Below, piece after piece: positions 28,228 to 36,272 of a stretch of 36,696 nt of DNA. Each line of letters begins with the position of its first letter. The first letter of the stretch is position 1. This DNA is from Klebsiella pneumoniae (GTDB lineage: Bacteria > Verrucomicrobiota > Verrucomicrobiia > Limisphaerales > SXTU01). The translations under genes and the position numbers were made by a program. Location: positions 1-36,696 of the forward strand of contig CALQJI020000051.1 in NCBI GenBank assembly GCA_943330855.2, written 5' to 3'. The notes beneath the pieces were generated by a model that was given only the letters and a program-made list of their open reading frames with translations, did not search any database and was not told the DNA's origin.

Positions 28228-31200
28228 GTGAGCCAGCCTGAACCCGAGCGCAAACCGTGGACATTCTGGCGCGTCTGCCGCGTCGCGTTCCGCTGCGTCC
28301 GCATCGTGGCGTGGCTGCTCGTGCTCGCGATGCTGGTGGCGTTCATTTGGTTTAACCAAGTGGGCGTGCCCGACTTCATGAAACGCCCGGTGCTGGCCGA
28401 ACTGAAGGTGCGCGGCTTCGACCTCGAGTTCAAACGCCTGCGCTGGCTGTGGTTTCGCGGCTTGGTGGCCGAGGGCATCTCCGTCGAAAAATCCGGGGAA
28501 ACGACCGGGCCGCACTTCACTGCCGGCGAGGCCGAGGTGCAGCTCGACCTCGAAGCGTTGCGCGACTTCAAATTCCTCGTCACTGGCGTCGCACTCCGCC
28601 AAGGCGAGCTCGCCTGGACCGTCGCTTCCTCCAACCTCCCGCCACGCACCCTCACCGTCACCAACCTCGCCACGACCCTGCACTTCCTGCCCGGGGACGT
28701 GTGGGAAATCCCACAACTCACCGCGACCGTGCAAGGCCTCCAGATGAAGGTCAGCGCCGTCGTGACCAATGTCACGGCGCTGCGCAAACCCCCGTCGAAA
28801 CCCTCCGAGCCACCGACCCCCTCCACCGCCCCACCCAAGCCCGGAGCCGAAGCCATCCTCCACCAAGTGCTCACCGAACTGGCCCGCGTGCAGTTCGCGT
28901 CGCCGCCAGAAATTGAGTTGGCTCTCCGTGGCGATGCGAAGCTGGAGCACGGTGTGCAAGCGGACTTGAAGGTGAAGGCCAGCGACGTGCGCACGCCGTG
29001 GGGCAAAGGTCGCAACGCCAGTTTCACCGCGAAGATTGTCCAGCCGATCGGCACCAACGGCACCGCCAGCGCCGACTTCCGCCTCGAAGCCGAACGCCTC
29101 CGCACGGCGACGAACCTCAACGTCAGCGCCGAACGTCTGCTGCTCACCGCGCGGCTCAACCGCCAGTCCGCACGAACGAACGACTGGGACGCCGCGTGGG
29201 AAATCACGTTGCGCGACGGCAAGTCGCCGTGGGCCGAGGCCGCCACTCTCCGTCTCACCGGCCAGACCGCGCCACGCCCGCTTGCGCCCGACGAGTTGCG
29301 CGCCAGCCTCACGCTGCACACCACCGCGTTGAAGTCCGAGTGGGCGCAGCTCAAGGAAGGCCGGCTGTCCGGCCACGCGACCTTCGCCCCCGCGCGCAAA
29401 CAACTCCTGGCCGCCGACGCGGAAGCCCAGCTCACCGCGCCAACGACGAAGTGGGCCGAGGCGAAAGAGGCGCACCTCTCCGCGAAGGTCACGCGGGTCG
29501 GAGCGCCGGTTTCCAAACCGGCGTTGCGGGTAGAAGGGACGACCCAAGCCGGTTGGGAAACCGGCGCTCCGCCCGCGTGGGGTTTCTGGACCAACCTCGC
29601 GCCGTGGCAGATTGAAACCTCCGTCTCGCTCGACGGCGTGAAATCCGAGCTGAAGGCGCTCGAACTCAGCCAGCTCCGGTTCACCACGCACTGGCGCGCG
29701 CCCCACCTCAGCGTGACCAATCTCCACATCGCGCTCTACGGCGGCGTGCTCGACACCCACGCGCAGCTCGATGTCGAGACCCGCCGCGCCGCTGCCACCG
29801 GCGCGCTCGACTTCGATGTCAATCGCATCCAGCACCTGCTCGACACGAACACGCAGCGCGAGCTGGCCAACTTCAAGTTCGCCGCACCGCCCAAAGCCAA
29901 GGCCAGCGTGGCCCTCGTGTTGCCCGCGTGGACGGATCGCGCCCCCGATTGGAAGCCCGTCGGCGAGTCCGTCACCCTCGCCGCGCGCGTCGAAACCCAA
30001 GCGGGCGGCTATCGCGGCGCGACCTTCCTTGAATCGCACTCGGACCTAACGTTGACCAACGGCGTGCTGCGCTTGCCCAACCTCTGGGCGCGTCGCCCCG
30101 AAGGCGAGGCGCGGCTCATCTACATGGTGAACCCGCACACGCGACGTTTCCATTGGCAGGTCCGCGCGAACTGTTTCCCCGCCGCGATTGAGCCGCTGCT
30201 CGAACGCCCCGAGGAGAAACGCATTCTCACAGATTTCAACTTCACTGTGCCGCCCGTGGTGGAAGGGGAAATCTGGGGCCGCTGGCGCGCACGCGAGGAG
30301 AACGGTTTCCGCGCGACGGTGGCAGTGACGAACTTCCTCCTGCGCGGCGAGCAGGTGGATGAGTTTCGCGGCTCGGTAAAATTCACCAACGACCACTTTG
30401 CCATCACCAACGTCTTCGCCCGCCAAGGCGCGGGCGTCATCACCGCGCCGGACGTGCGCATTGACGCAGTGCAGCAGCGCCTCTGGGTGACGAACGCGCA
30501 CAGCACGTTCGACCCCTACTCCTTCACGCGCGCCATTGGCCCGCAGACGGCGAAAGCCCTTCAATACTATCAGTTCGACAAGGCACCCACGCTGCGCGTC
30601 CACGGGGAAATTCCCTTCCGCGAATCCGAGACGACGGACCTACACTTCGAGATTGAGGGCGGGCCGTTCCGCTGGTCGTTCTTTCACCTGCCGCAAGTCA
30701 CCGCGTCGCTGCACTGGGTGACGAACCGAATCGTCATCACGAATCTCGACGGCGCGTTCCACGGTGGGCGGCTGGTGGGCGGGCTGAACTTCGACCTCAC
30801 ACCCAAGAGCAGCGCGGACTTCGGCTTCAACCTCGCCTTCACCAACGCCAGCCTGCCTGGCTTCATCGCCGACGTGAGCGGCAAGGCCAACAAGCTCGAA
30901 GGCACCGTCGCCGGCACCGTCGTCGTGACGAACGCGAACACGATGAACATGCAGAGCTGGCAGGGCTACGGCGACGTGCGGCTGGTGGACGGCTTGCTCT
31001 GGGACATTCCCATCTTCGGCTTGTTCACGCCCGTGCTGAACGCCATCAACAAGGACCTCGGCAGCAGCCGCGCCAAGGAGGCGCACGGGACGTTCATCAT
31101 CACCAACAGCGTCATCTACACGAAGAACCTCGCCATCCAGTCGCCGCCCGCGCGCCTGCACTACGACGGCACGGTGGACTTCGCCGGCGGAGTGAACGCG

Positions 31201-31410
31201 AACATCGAGGCCGAGATGTTCCGCGATACTTTCCTCGTCGGCCCGATCATCAGTCTGCTCACCTCGCCCGTGACGAAGGTCTTCGAGTATCGCGTGACCG
31301 GCTCGCTGGCGAACCCGAAGAGCGAGCCGCGCTACATCCCTAAGTTTCTGCTGCTGCCATTGCGCCCCTTCCAGACCATCCGCGAGTTCCTCACGCCGGA
31401 GAAGCCATGA
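28228..31410 (+). CDS. AsmA-like/TamB-related large membrane-anchored protein
   Basis: 1060 aa from GTG 28228. A cytoplasmic basic N-terminus is followed by one helix (about 24-44: IVAWLLVLAMLVAFIWF) and a long periplasmic beta-rich region. The start of that region (VLAELKVRGFDLEFKRLRWLWFRGLVAEGISVE) and the C-terminal part (GLLWDIPIFGLFTPVLNAIN… AHGTFIITNSVIYTKNLAIQSPPARLHYDGTVDF… YRVTGSLANPKSEPRY) are typical of AsmA/DUF3971-type lipid-transfer-like proteins. Residues about 425-448 (GAPVSKPAL… AGWETGAP) are encoded by an in-frame palindromic repeat. It follows the DUF4340 gene by 298 nt of repeat DNA. The role is inferred as envelope phospholipid transport or outer-membrane maintenance. Confidence 0.9.
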   Translation: MSQPEPERKPWTFWRVCRVAFRCVRIVAWLLVLAMLVAFIWFNQVGVPDFMKRPVLAELKVRGFDLEFKRLRWLWFRGLVAEGISVEKSGETTGPHFTAGEAEVQLDLEALRDFKFLVTGVALRQGELAWTVASSNLPPRTLTVTNLATTLHFLPGDVWEIPQLTATVQGLQMKVSAVVTNVTALRKPPSKPSEPPTPSTAPPKPGAEAILHQVLTELARVQFASPPEIELALRGDAKLEHGVQADLKVKASDVRTPWGKGRNASFTAKIVQPIGTNGTASADFRLEAERLRTATNLNVSAERLLLTARLNRQSARTNDWDAAWEITLRDGKSPWAEAATLRLTGQTAPRPLAPDELRASLTLHTTALKSEWAQLKEGRLSGHATFAPARKQLLAADAEAQLTAPTTKWAEAKEAHLSAKVTRVGAPVSKPALRVEGTTQAGWETGAPPAWGFWTNLAPWQIETSVSLDGVKSELKALELSQLRFTTHWRAPHLSVTNLHIALYGGVLDTHAQLDVETRRAAATGALDFDVNRIQHLLDTNTQRELANFKFAAPPKAKASVALVLPAWTDRAPDWKPVGESVTLAARVETQAGGYRGATFLESHSDLTLTNGVLRLPNLWARRPEGEARLIYMVNPHTRRFHWQVRANCFPAAIEPLLERPEEKRILTDFNFTVPPVVEGEIWGRWRAREENGFRATVAVTNFLLRGEQVDEFRGSVKFTNDHFAITNVFARQGAGVITAPDVRIDAVQQRLWVTNAHSTFDPYSFTRAIGPQTAKALQYYQFDKAPTLRVHGEIPFRESETTDLHFEIEGGPFRWSFFHLPQVTASLHWVTNRIVITNLDGAFHGGRLVGGLNFDLTPKSSADFGFNLAFTNASLPGFIADVSGKANKLEGTVAGTVVVTNANTMNMQSWQGYGDVRLVDGLLWDIPIFGLFTPVLNAINKDLGSSRAKEAHGTFIITNSVIYTKNLAIQSPPARLHYDGTVDFAGGVNANIEAEMFRDTFLVGPIISLLTSPVTKVFEYRVTGSLANPKSEPRYIPKFLLLPLRPFQTIREFLTPEKP
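29499..29571. repeat. GGAGCGC-head palindrome, family C, inside coding sequence
   Basis: Half-sites at 29500-29523 and 29548-29570 are inverted with about two mismatches. Each carries its own perfect inner hairpin (CGGTTT/AAACCG). It lies inside the AsmA-like gene and keeps the frame, adding residues about 425-448. Confidence 0.9.
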
Positions 31411-31442
31411 GGAGGCTTCGCCCACTCCATGAACCTGCGGTT

Positions 31443-31520
31443 ATGGAGCGCGGACGCCCTGGTCCGCAGTCGGCGACTGCCCGTTACCTGCGGCTGCGGA
31501 GGTGGGCGTCCGCGCTCCAT
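31443..31520. repeat. GGAGCGC-head palindrome, family B copy 3
   Basis: Half-sites at 31445-31469 and 31494-31518 are complementary with two or three mismatches, with ATGG/CCAT extending the arms. It lies in the 200-nt gap between the AsmA-like gene and the second DUF1549/DUF1553 gene; no separate promoter was seen there. Confidence 0.9.
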
Positions 31521-31610
31521 CCAGAGACGGGTGCTCAATGGAATTTCAGCTCCCCTCAATCCGTCGGACGAAACCTGAAAACTCTCCCGCCACTTCGCGT
31601 CTGACTCCCC

Positions 31611-34310
31611 GTGATTTCCCAGCGTCTGCTGCCCTGCTTGTCGCTCTCCCTCGCCGGAGCGGTTTCCCTTTGCGCCGCCACGCCAGAGGAGGGAGTCGCA
31701 TTCTTCGAGAAGCGCATCCGCCCGCTGCTCGCCGAGCATTGCTACGAATGCCACAGCGCCAGTGCGAAGAAGGCCAAGGGCGGCCTCCGTCTCGACTCGC
31801 GCGACGGTTGGCTCAAGGGCGGCGACTCCGGCCCCGCGCTCATCCCCGGCAAGCCCGACGATAGCCTGCTCATCAAAGGCGTCCGCCACTGGGACAAAGA
31901 TTTCAAGATGCCGCCCGACGCGCGCCTCGCCCCCGCGCTCGTCGCCGACCTCATCGAGTGGGTGAAGCTCGGCGCCCCCGACCCGCGCACGAATGCGCCC
32001 GCCCTCGCCGCCCTCGCCGCCACCGCGCCCGCCAAGCCCGCCTACGGCATCAGCGTCGAAGAAGGTCGTAAGCACTGGGCCTATCAGCCGGTGAAAGCGC
32101 AGCCGCTCCCCAAGCTCAAAGACAAATCCTGGCCGCGCAACGACGTGGACCACTTCACCCTCGCCCGCATGGAAAAAGCCGGCGTCACCCCCGCGCCCGA
32201 CGCCGACCCGCGCACGCTCATCCGCCGCCTCACCTTCGACCTCACCGGCCTCCCGCCGACCTCGGAGGAGGTTGCCGCGTTCGTCAGCGACTTCTCACTT
32301 TCTCACTCTCCCACTTTCTCATCTGCCTCGGCGGGAGCAGGTGAGAAAGTGGGAAAACGGGAAAGTGAGCAACGCGCTATCGCCGCCGCCGTGGACCGCT
32401 TGCTCGCCTCCCCCCACTACGGCGAGCGCTGGGGCCGCCACTGGCTCGACATCGTCCGTTACGCCGACACCTGCGGCAACGCCTCCGACTACCCCGTCCC
32501 GCAGGCCTACAAGTATCGCAACTACGTCATCGCCGCCTTCAACGCCGACAAGCCCTACGACCGCTTCATCCGCGAACAACTCGCCGGCGACCTCCTCCCC
32601 CCAGACCCCAAACGCCACACCCCAGACCCCATCCTCGCCACCGGCTACCTCGCCATCGCGCGCCACTTCGGCGGTGGTGGTGGCGAGAAGCATTTGACCA
32701 TCGAGGACGCCATCGAGAACACCGGCCGCGCCTTCCTCGGCCTCTCGCTCAGTTGCGCTCGCTGCCACGACCACAAGTTCGACCCCCTGCCGCAGACCGA
32801 TTACTACGCGCTCTACGGCATCTTCAGCAGCACGACCTTTCCCCACCCCGGCAGCGAGGGCATGAACCGCCCGAAGGACCTCGTCCCGCTCATCGCCAAG
32901 GCGGAACTCGAAGCCGTCACGAAGACTTGGAAGGACCAGCTCGCCGACCTCGACGCCGACGTGAAGAAAGCCGAAGCCGCCAAAGCCACCGCCGACAAGC
33001 TGACGGACCCAGCGGAGAAGAAGGCGAAAGCGGACGAAGCCACCAAAGCCATCGCCGCCGCCAAAGCGAAGCACAAGCAACTCAGCGAAACCGTCCCCTA
33101 CGAACTCGCCTACGCCGTCGCCGACGCCAAGCCCGCGAACGCCCGCCTGCACGTGCGCGGCGACCCGAAGCGCCTCGGCGAAGAAGTCCCGCGCCGTTTC
33201 ATCCAAGTGCTCGGTGGCCAGACCTTGCCGAAAGACTGCGCCAACAGCGGACGCCTCGACCTCGCCAACTGGATTGCCGACTCCACGAACCCGCTCACCG
33301 CCCGCGTGCTGGTGAATCGCCTCTGGCAACACCACTTCGGTCGCGGCCTCGTCACCTCGCCGAACGACTTCGGCACGCGCGGTCAGGCCCCGACACATCC
33401 CGAACTGCTGGACTTCCTCGCGCGCAAGTTCATCGAGAGCGGCTGGTCCGTGAAGGCCATGCACAAACTCATCCTCACCTCCCGCACCTGGACCGTGGCT
33501 TCAGGCTTCCCGCCTGACGTAGAGCCGGGCGTCCCGCCCGGCGGAAAGAACGCTGGCAACAAGACAACCGTGGTGAACTCGCACGCCGGGCCGGGCGGCA
33601 AGATACCGCCCTCTATGGCAGGCGGGACGCCTGCCGCCACATCTGCTGGCCGAGGGTTCTTCGGTCTCTTTTCCTCCAAACCCAAACCCACCGCCACCGC
33701 CGACCTCTTCGCCAAGAACTCCATCAAAGACCCGCACAACTCCCTCTGGTGGCGTGCCGAGCGCCGCCGCCTCGACGCCGAATCCATCCGCGACTCGCTC
33801 CTCCACGTCAGCGGCGACCTCGACACGACCGTGGGCGGCCCGCACCCGTTCCCGCCCGTCCACACGTGGGGCTTCACACAGCACAACCAGTTCTTCGCCA
33901 ACTACGACAACCGCCAGCGCACGGTCTATCAGATGCAACAACGCCTGCGGAAGCACCCCTTCCTCGCGCTCTTCGACGGCGCAGACCCGAACTCCAGCAC
34001 CGCCACGCGCGAGCCGAGCACCACGCCGCTGCAATCGCTCTTCATGATGAACGACAAGTTCGCCCACGAGCAGGCCGCGAAGTTCGCCGCGCGCGTGCAA
34101 CAGGGCGAACCCGACGAAGCCCGCCAAGTGGAACGCGCTTTCCTCGCCCTCTACGCCCGCCCCCCGCAGCCCGACGAACTTAAGCTGGCGACCGACTACC
34201 TCACGACCTTCCGCGCCAAGCTCGCCGCGAAAAAACTCCCCGCCGACCAAGCCTGGCCCAGCCTCAGCCGCGCGCTGCTCGGAGCGAATGAGTTTCTGTA
34301 TGTGGATTGA
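31611..34310 (+). CDS. Second secreted PSCyt1-DUF1549-DUF1553 protein
   Basis: 899 aa from GTG 31611. Signal peptide about 1-23; PSCyt1 domain with C44YECH48; DUF1549 about 165-400 (LTGLPPTSEE, YGERWGRHWLDIVRYADT, LGLSLSCARCHDHKFDPL); Lys/Ala-rich coiled coil about 440-495 (ADLDADVKKAEAAKATADKL); DUF1553 about 545-899 (NPLTARVLVNRLWQHHFGRGL, RRRLDAESIRDSLL, final LLGANEFLYVD). It has no LamG insertion, unlike the paralog at 16324. Two palindromic inserts are embedded (residues about 227-254 and 629-677). No DUF1501 gene follows; a toxin module lies downstream instead. Confidence 0.93.
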   Translation: MISQRLLPCLSLSLAGAVSLCAATPEEGVAFFEKRIRPLLAEHCYECHSASAKKAKGGLRLDSRDGWLKGGDSGPALIPGKPDDSLLIKGVRHWDKDFKMPPDARLAPALVADLIEWVKLGAPDPRTNAPALAALAATAPAKPAYGISVEEGRKHWAYQPVKAQPLPKLKDKSWPRNDVDHFTLARMEKAGVTPAPDADPRTLIRRLTFDLTGLPPTSEEVAAFVSDFSLSHSPTFSSASAGAGEKVGKRESEQRAIAAAVDRLLASPHYGERWGRHWLDIVRYADTCGNASDYPVPQAYKYRNYVIAAFNADKPYDRFIREQLAGDLLPPDPKRHTPDPILATGYLAIARHFGGGGGEKHLTIEDAIENTGRAFLGLSLSCARCHDHKFDPLPQTDYYALYGIFSSTTFPHPGSEGMNRPKDLVPLIAKAELEAVTKTWKDQLADLDADVKKAEAAKATADKLTDPAEKKAKADEATKAIAAAKAKHKQLSETVPYELAYAVADAKPANARLHVRGDPKRLGEEVPRRFIQVLGGQTLPKDCANSGRLDLANWIADSTNPLTARVLVNRLWQHHFGRGLVTSPNDFGTRGQAPTHPELLDFLARKFIESGWSVKAMHKLILTSRTWTVASGFPPDVEPGVPPGGKNAGNKTTVVNSHAGPGGKIPPSMAGGTPAATSAGRGFFGLFSSKPKPTATADLFAKNSIKDPHNSLWWRAERRRLDAESIRDSLLHVSGDLDTTVGGPHPFPPVHTWGFTQHNQFFANYDNRQRTVYQMQQRLRKHPFLALFDGADPNSSTATREPSTTPLQSLFMMNDKFAHEQAAKFAARVQQGEPDEARQVERAFLALYARPPQPDELKLATDYLTTFRAKLAAKKLPADQAWPSLSRALLGANEFLYVD
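32291..32372. repeat. Inverted repeat (CTCACTTTC/GAAAGTGAG) inside DUF1549 coding sequence
   Basis: TCTCACTTTC and CCCACTTTCTCA on the left pair with TGAGAAAGTGGG and GAAAGTGAG on the right, about 31-nt arms with several mismatches. It encodes an extra peptide of about 26 residues before the AVDRLLASPHYGERW segment, where family members normally have a short link. Confidence 0.85.
33497..33640. repeat. Compound GC-rich palindrome inside DUF1553 coding sequence
   Basis: Contains AGGCTTCCCGCCT, GCCGGGC/GCCCGGC and GGCAGGCG…CGCCTGCC hairpins, and its two halves (33497-33544 and 33593-33640) are roughly complementary to each other. Encodes residues about 629-677, including MAGGTPAAT. It occupies the same DUF1553 loop that holds a different repeat in the paralog at 18244. 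Confidence 0.85.
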
Positions 34311-34353
34311 GCGGCTCACTCGCTGAAGTCCGCCCTCGACTGTTTTCCTGTCG

Positions 34354-34377
34354 GTAGTCGCAGGCTTCAGCCTGCGC
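34354..34377 (+). repeat. REP-like hairpin (GTAGTCGC family), left copy
   Basis: Perfect inner hairpin GCAGGCT/AGCCTGC at 34360-34375 preceded by GTAGTCGC. It lies between the second DUF1549/DUF1553 gene and the antitoxin fragment and is in inverse orientation to the copy at 34994. Confidence 0.85.
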
Positions 34378-34432
34378 TGCACCATGCCACATTTCTGTTA
34401 GTCTTCAGATTCGAGCGCGTTAATTTCGCCCG

Positions 34433-34573
34433 ATGACCGCAGCACTAAAGCAGGTTGCGACCACGGTGGAGCAACTGCCGACCAAGGACAGCGCCTACCT
34501 CGCCGAACGGCTCATCGCCAGTCTGGATGAAAGCGAGCTGGAGCAGCAGTGGGCCGGCGAGGCCATCCGTTGA
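34433..34573 (+). pseudogene. Broken antitoxin (addiction-module component, TIGR02574-like N-terminal part)
   Basis: A 46-residue reading frame starting MTAALKQVATTVEQLP and ending SELEQQWAGEAIR at a TGA. The pattern 'L…LAERLIASLDESE…W…EA..R' is typical of short addiction-module antitoxins, which normally continue for about 20 more residues. In the other frame (34560-34667) the DNA encodes PLDEELVAQAGDDLAAMLAQ and a few more residues before TGA, an acidic tail like those of antitoxins of PemK-type toxins, and its end overlaps the toxin start by 20 nt as intact pairs do. I infer either one antitoxin split by a frameshift near 34560-34573 or two antitoxin remnants fused. Sequencing error cannot be excluded. 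Confidence 0.6.
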
Positions 34574-34647
34574 TTCTGGCCCGCTGGATGAAGAACTGGT
34601 GGCGCAGGCAGGCGATGACTTGGCAGCGATGCTGGCCCAGGAGGAAC

Positions 34648-34935
34648 ATGAAACCAGCGCGCGGTGAAGTCTGGCTGTGGGATTGCGGGATGGTGGAGAA
34701 GGAGCGGCCCGTCCTCATCCTCAGCGTGCCCTTCGGCGACGCGGACCGCGCGGTGGTGACGGTCGTCTTCCACAGCACGGCACTGCGCGGCTCAAGTTAC
34801 GAAGTGGTGGTTCCCTGCCCGTTCCTGAAGTCCGGAGCCTTCGTTTGCCAGAGCATCGCGACGTATCCAACCGTGCGGGCGATTCGCCGACTGGGCGCGC
34901 TCACCCCGGCGCAGCCTATGGCGGTGGAAGCCTAG
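34648..34935 (+). CDS. PemK/MazF-family endoribonuclease toxin
   Basis: 95 aa from ATG 34648, with GAGGAA just upstream (34641-34646). The fold markers are present: RGEVWLWDCG at 5-14, ERPVLIL at 19-25, VVTVVFHSTALRG near 36-48, then SGAFVCQSIATYPTVRAIRRLGALT near 62-86, matching the MazF elements for RNA binding and catalysis. It is slightly shorter than typical MazF because the C-terminal helix is reduced. By homology it cleaves mRNA when not bound by its antitoxin. If the antitoxin upstream is really broken, this toxin must be weak, silent or neutralised from elsewhere. Confidence 0.85.
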   Translation: MKPARGEVWLWDCGMVEKERPVLILSVPFGDADRAVVTVVFHSTALRGSSYEVVVPCPFLKSGAFVCQSIATYPTVRAIRRLGALTPAQPMAVEA

Positions 34936-34993
34936 GTGTTCCAGTGGCTGGGACAGCGTGGTTGAAAGTGGCTCGCGGCGACGGCCATCTGAC

Positions 34994-35017
34994 GCGCAAC
35001 CTGAAGGTTGCGACTAC
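34994..35017 (-). repeat. REP-like hairpin (GTAGTCGC family), right copy
   Basis: Perfect hairpin CGCAACCT/AGGTTGCG with GTAGTCGC on the minus strand. It overlaps the stop codon of the mrp gene (35014-35016) and lies between that gene and the convergent toxin gene, so it may act in termination as well. Confidence 0.85.
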
Positions 35018-36066
35018 CCGAGCTTCTGCCGCAGCGCCTCGGCGATTTGGATGAAGGGCTTGCCTTGCGGGTCCGCCGGGTGGGAGACGGCGACGGGGAT
35101 GCCTTTGTCGCTGCCTTCGCGGATTTCGAGGAAGAGGGGGACTTCGCCGAGGAAGGGGATTTTCTGCCGCTCGGCTTCGGCGCGGCCGCCGCCGTGGCCG
35201 AAGATTTCCACGCGCTCGCCGCCGGGGGTGATGAAGTAGCTCATGTTCTCCACGATGCCCAGGAGCGGGACGTTCACCTTCTGGAACATCGCGATGCCCT
35301 TGCGCACGACGCCGAGCGAGGCTTCCTGCGGGGTGGTGACGATGACGCCGCCGTCCAGCGGCACGGTCTGGCAGAGGGAGAGCTGGGCGTCGCCGGTGCC
35401 GGGCGGGAGGTCCACGAGGAGGTAGTCGAGCTGGCCCCAGTCCACCTGCGAGATGAACTGCTGGATGGTCTTCTGAATCATCGGGCCGCGCCAGATGACG
35501 GGCTGGTCGTCGGTGAGGAGGAAACCCATGCTCATGAGCTTCACGCCGTGATTGCTGGGCGGGACGAGCTTCTCATTGTCGTCGACGATGGGGCGCTGGT
35601 GGATGCCCATCATGAGCGGGATGCTGGGGCCGTAGATGTCGCAGTCCAGCAGGCCGACGCGCGCGCCGAGGTGGGTGAGGGCGCAGGCGAGGTTCACGGA
35701 GCAGGTGGACTTGCCCACGCCGCCCTTGCCGCTGGCCACGGCGACGATGCGCTTGATGCCGGGGACTTTGTTCTGGTTCTGAAACGCACCGCCGGGGGCC
35801 GCACCGGGCGCGGCGGCCGTGGCGGCGGGCTGCTTCAGCTCGACGAAGACGTGGGTGACGCCGGGTTGGGCGCGAATGACGTTCTCGCACTCGGCCTTCA
35901 CGATGCGGGCGGCGTCGGGATTGGGGGAGGTGAACTCGAGGCGGATGTTCACCGCGCCGTCGTTGACGGCGACGTGTTTGACGAGTCCGAACGAGATGAT
36001 GTCGCGCGAGTAGCCGGGATATTTCACGGCCTTCAGAGCGTCGAGGATGGCTTCTTGAGTCAGCAT
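35014..36066 (-). CDS. mrp: Mrp/ApbC-type P-loop ATPase (Fe-S cluster carrier family)
   Basis: 350 aa. N-terminal DUF59/MIP18-like domain about 1-80 (LDALKAVKYPGYSRDIISFGLVKHV), a Pro/Ala linker, then the ParA-like ATPase: deviant Walker A GKGGVGKST at 113-121, LLDCDIYGPSIPLMMG near 139-154, and DYLLVDLPPGTGDAQLSLCQ. Family members deliver Fe-S clusters to apoproteins in the cytoplasm. The C-terminal CxxC that holds the bridging cluster in E. coli ApbC is absent; the site reads ENMSYFITPGGERVEIFGHGGG. Some Mrp homologs in other phyla also lack it. Transcribed alone, with the REP-like hairpin at its 3' end. Confidence 0.95.
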   Translation of the reverse strand: MLTQEAILDALKAVKYPGYSRDIISFGLVKHVAVNDGAVNIRLEFTSPNPDAARIVKAECENVIRAQPGVTHVFVELKQPAATAAAPGAAPGGAFQNQNKVPGIKRIVAVASGKGGVGKSTCSVNLACALTHLGARVGLLDCDIYGPSIPLMMGIHQRPIVDDNEKLVPPSNHGVKLMSMGFLLTDDQPVIWRGPMIQKTIQQFISQVDWGQLDYLLVDLPPGTGDAQLSLCQTVPLDGGVIVTTPQEASLGVVRKGIAMFQKVNVPLLGIVENMSYFITPGGERVEIFGHGGGRAEAERQKIPFLGEVPLFLEIREGSDKGIPVAVSHPADPQGKPFIQIAEALRQKLG

Positions 36067-36226
36067 GGTTTTAGTAAGCGGGGCGGAATGTCAGGGGAAC
36101 GCGGGGGTTTGGCAATGGCGCAGTCAGGCAGGGGAAGGTCAGAAACACGAGCGGTGTTTTACCGCCTCAGCACAGCCGGGGCAGATGAGGTCCCGCTTGG
36201 CTCCCCGACCCCACCCCCTCTTCTCC

Positions 36227-36257
36227 GCGTCTTTGCGCCCTTGCGTCTTTGCGTTAA
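36227..36257 (+). repeat. Solo arm resembling family A/CTTTGCG repeats
   Basis: GCGTCTTTGCGCCCTTGCGTCTTTGCGTTAA resembles the right arm of the family A elements and 7990-8012, without a recognisable left arm. It lies in the 206-nt gap between the mrp start and the protease stop. Confidence 0.5.
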
Positions 36258-36272
36258 TCCCGGCTCCCCGCA

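Noticed and set aside
27751..30039. 762-aa open frame on the minus strand across DUF4340 and AsmA-like genes
   Set aside because: Antisense shadow of the plus-strand genes; composition is typical of reversed GC-rich codons and it runs through repeat DNA.
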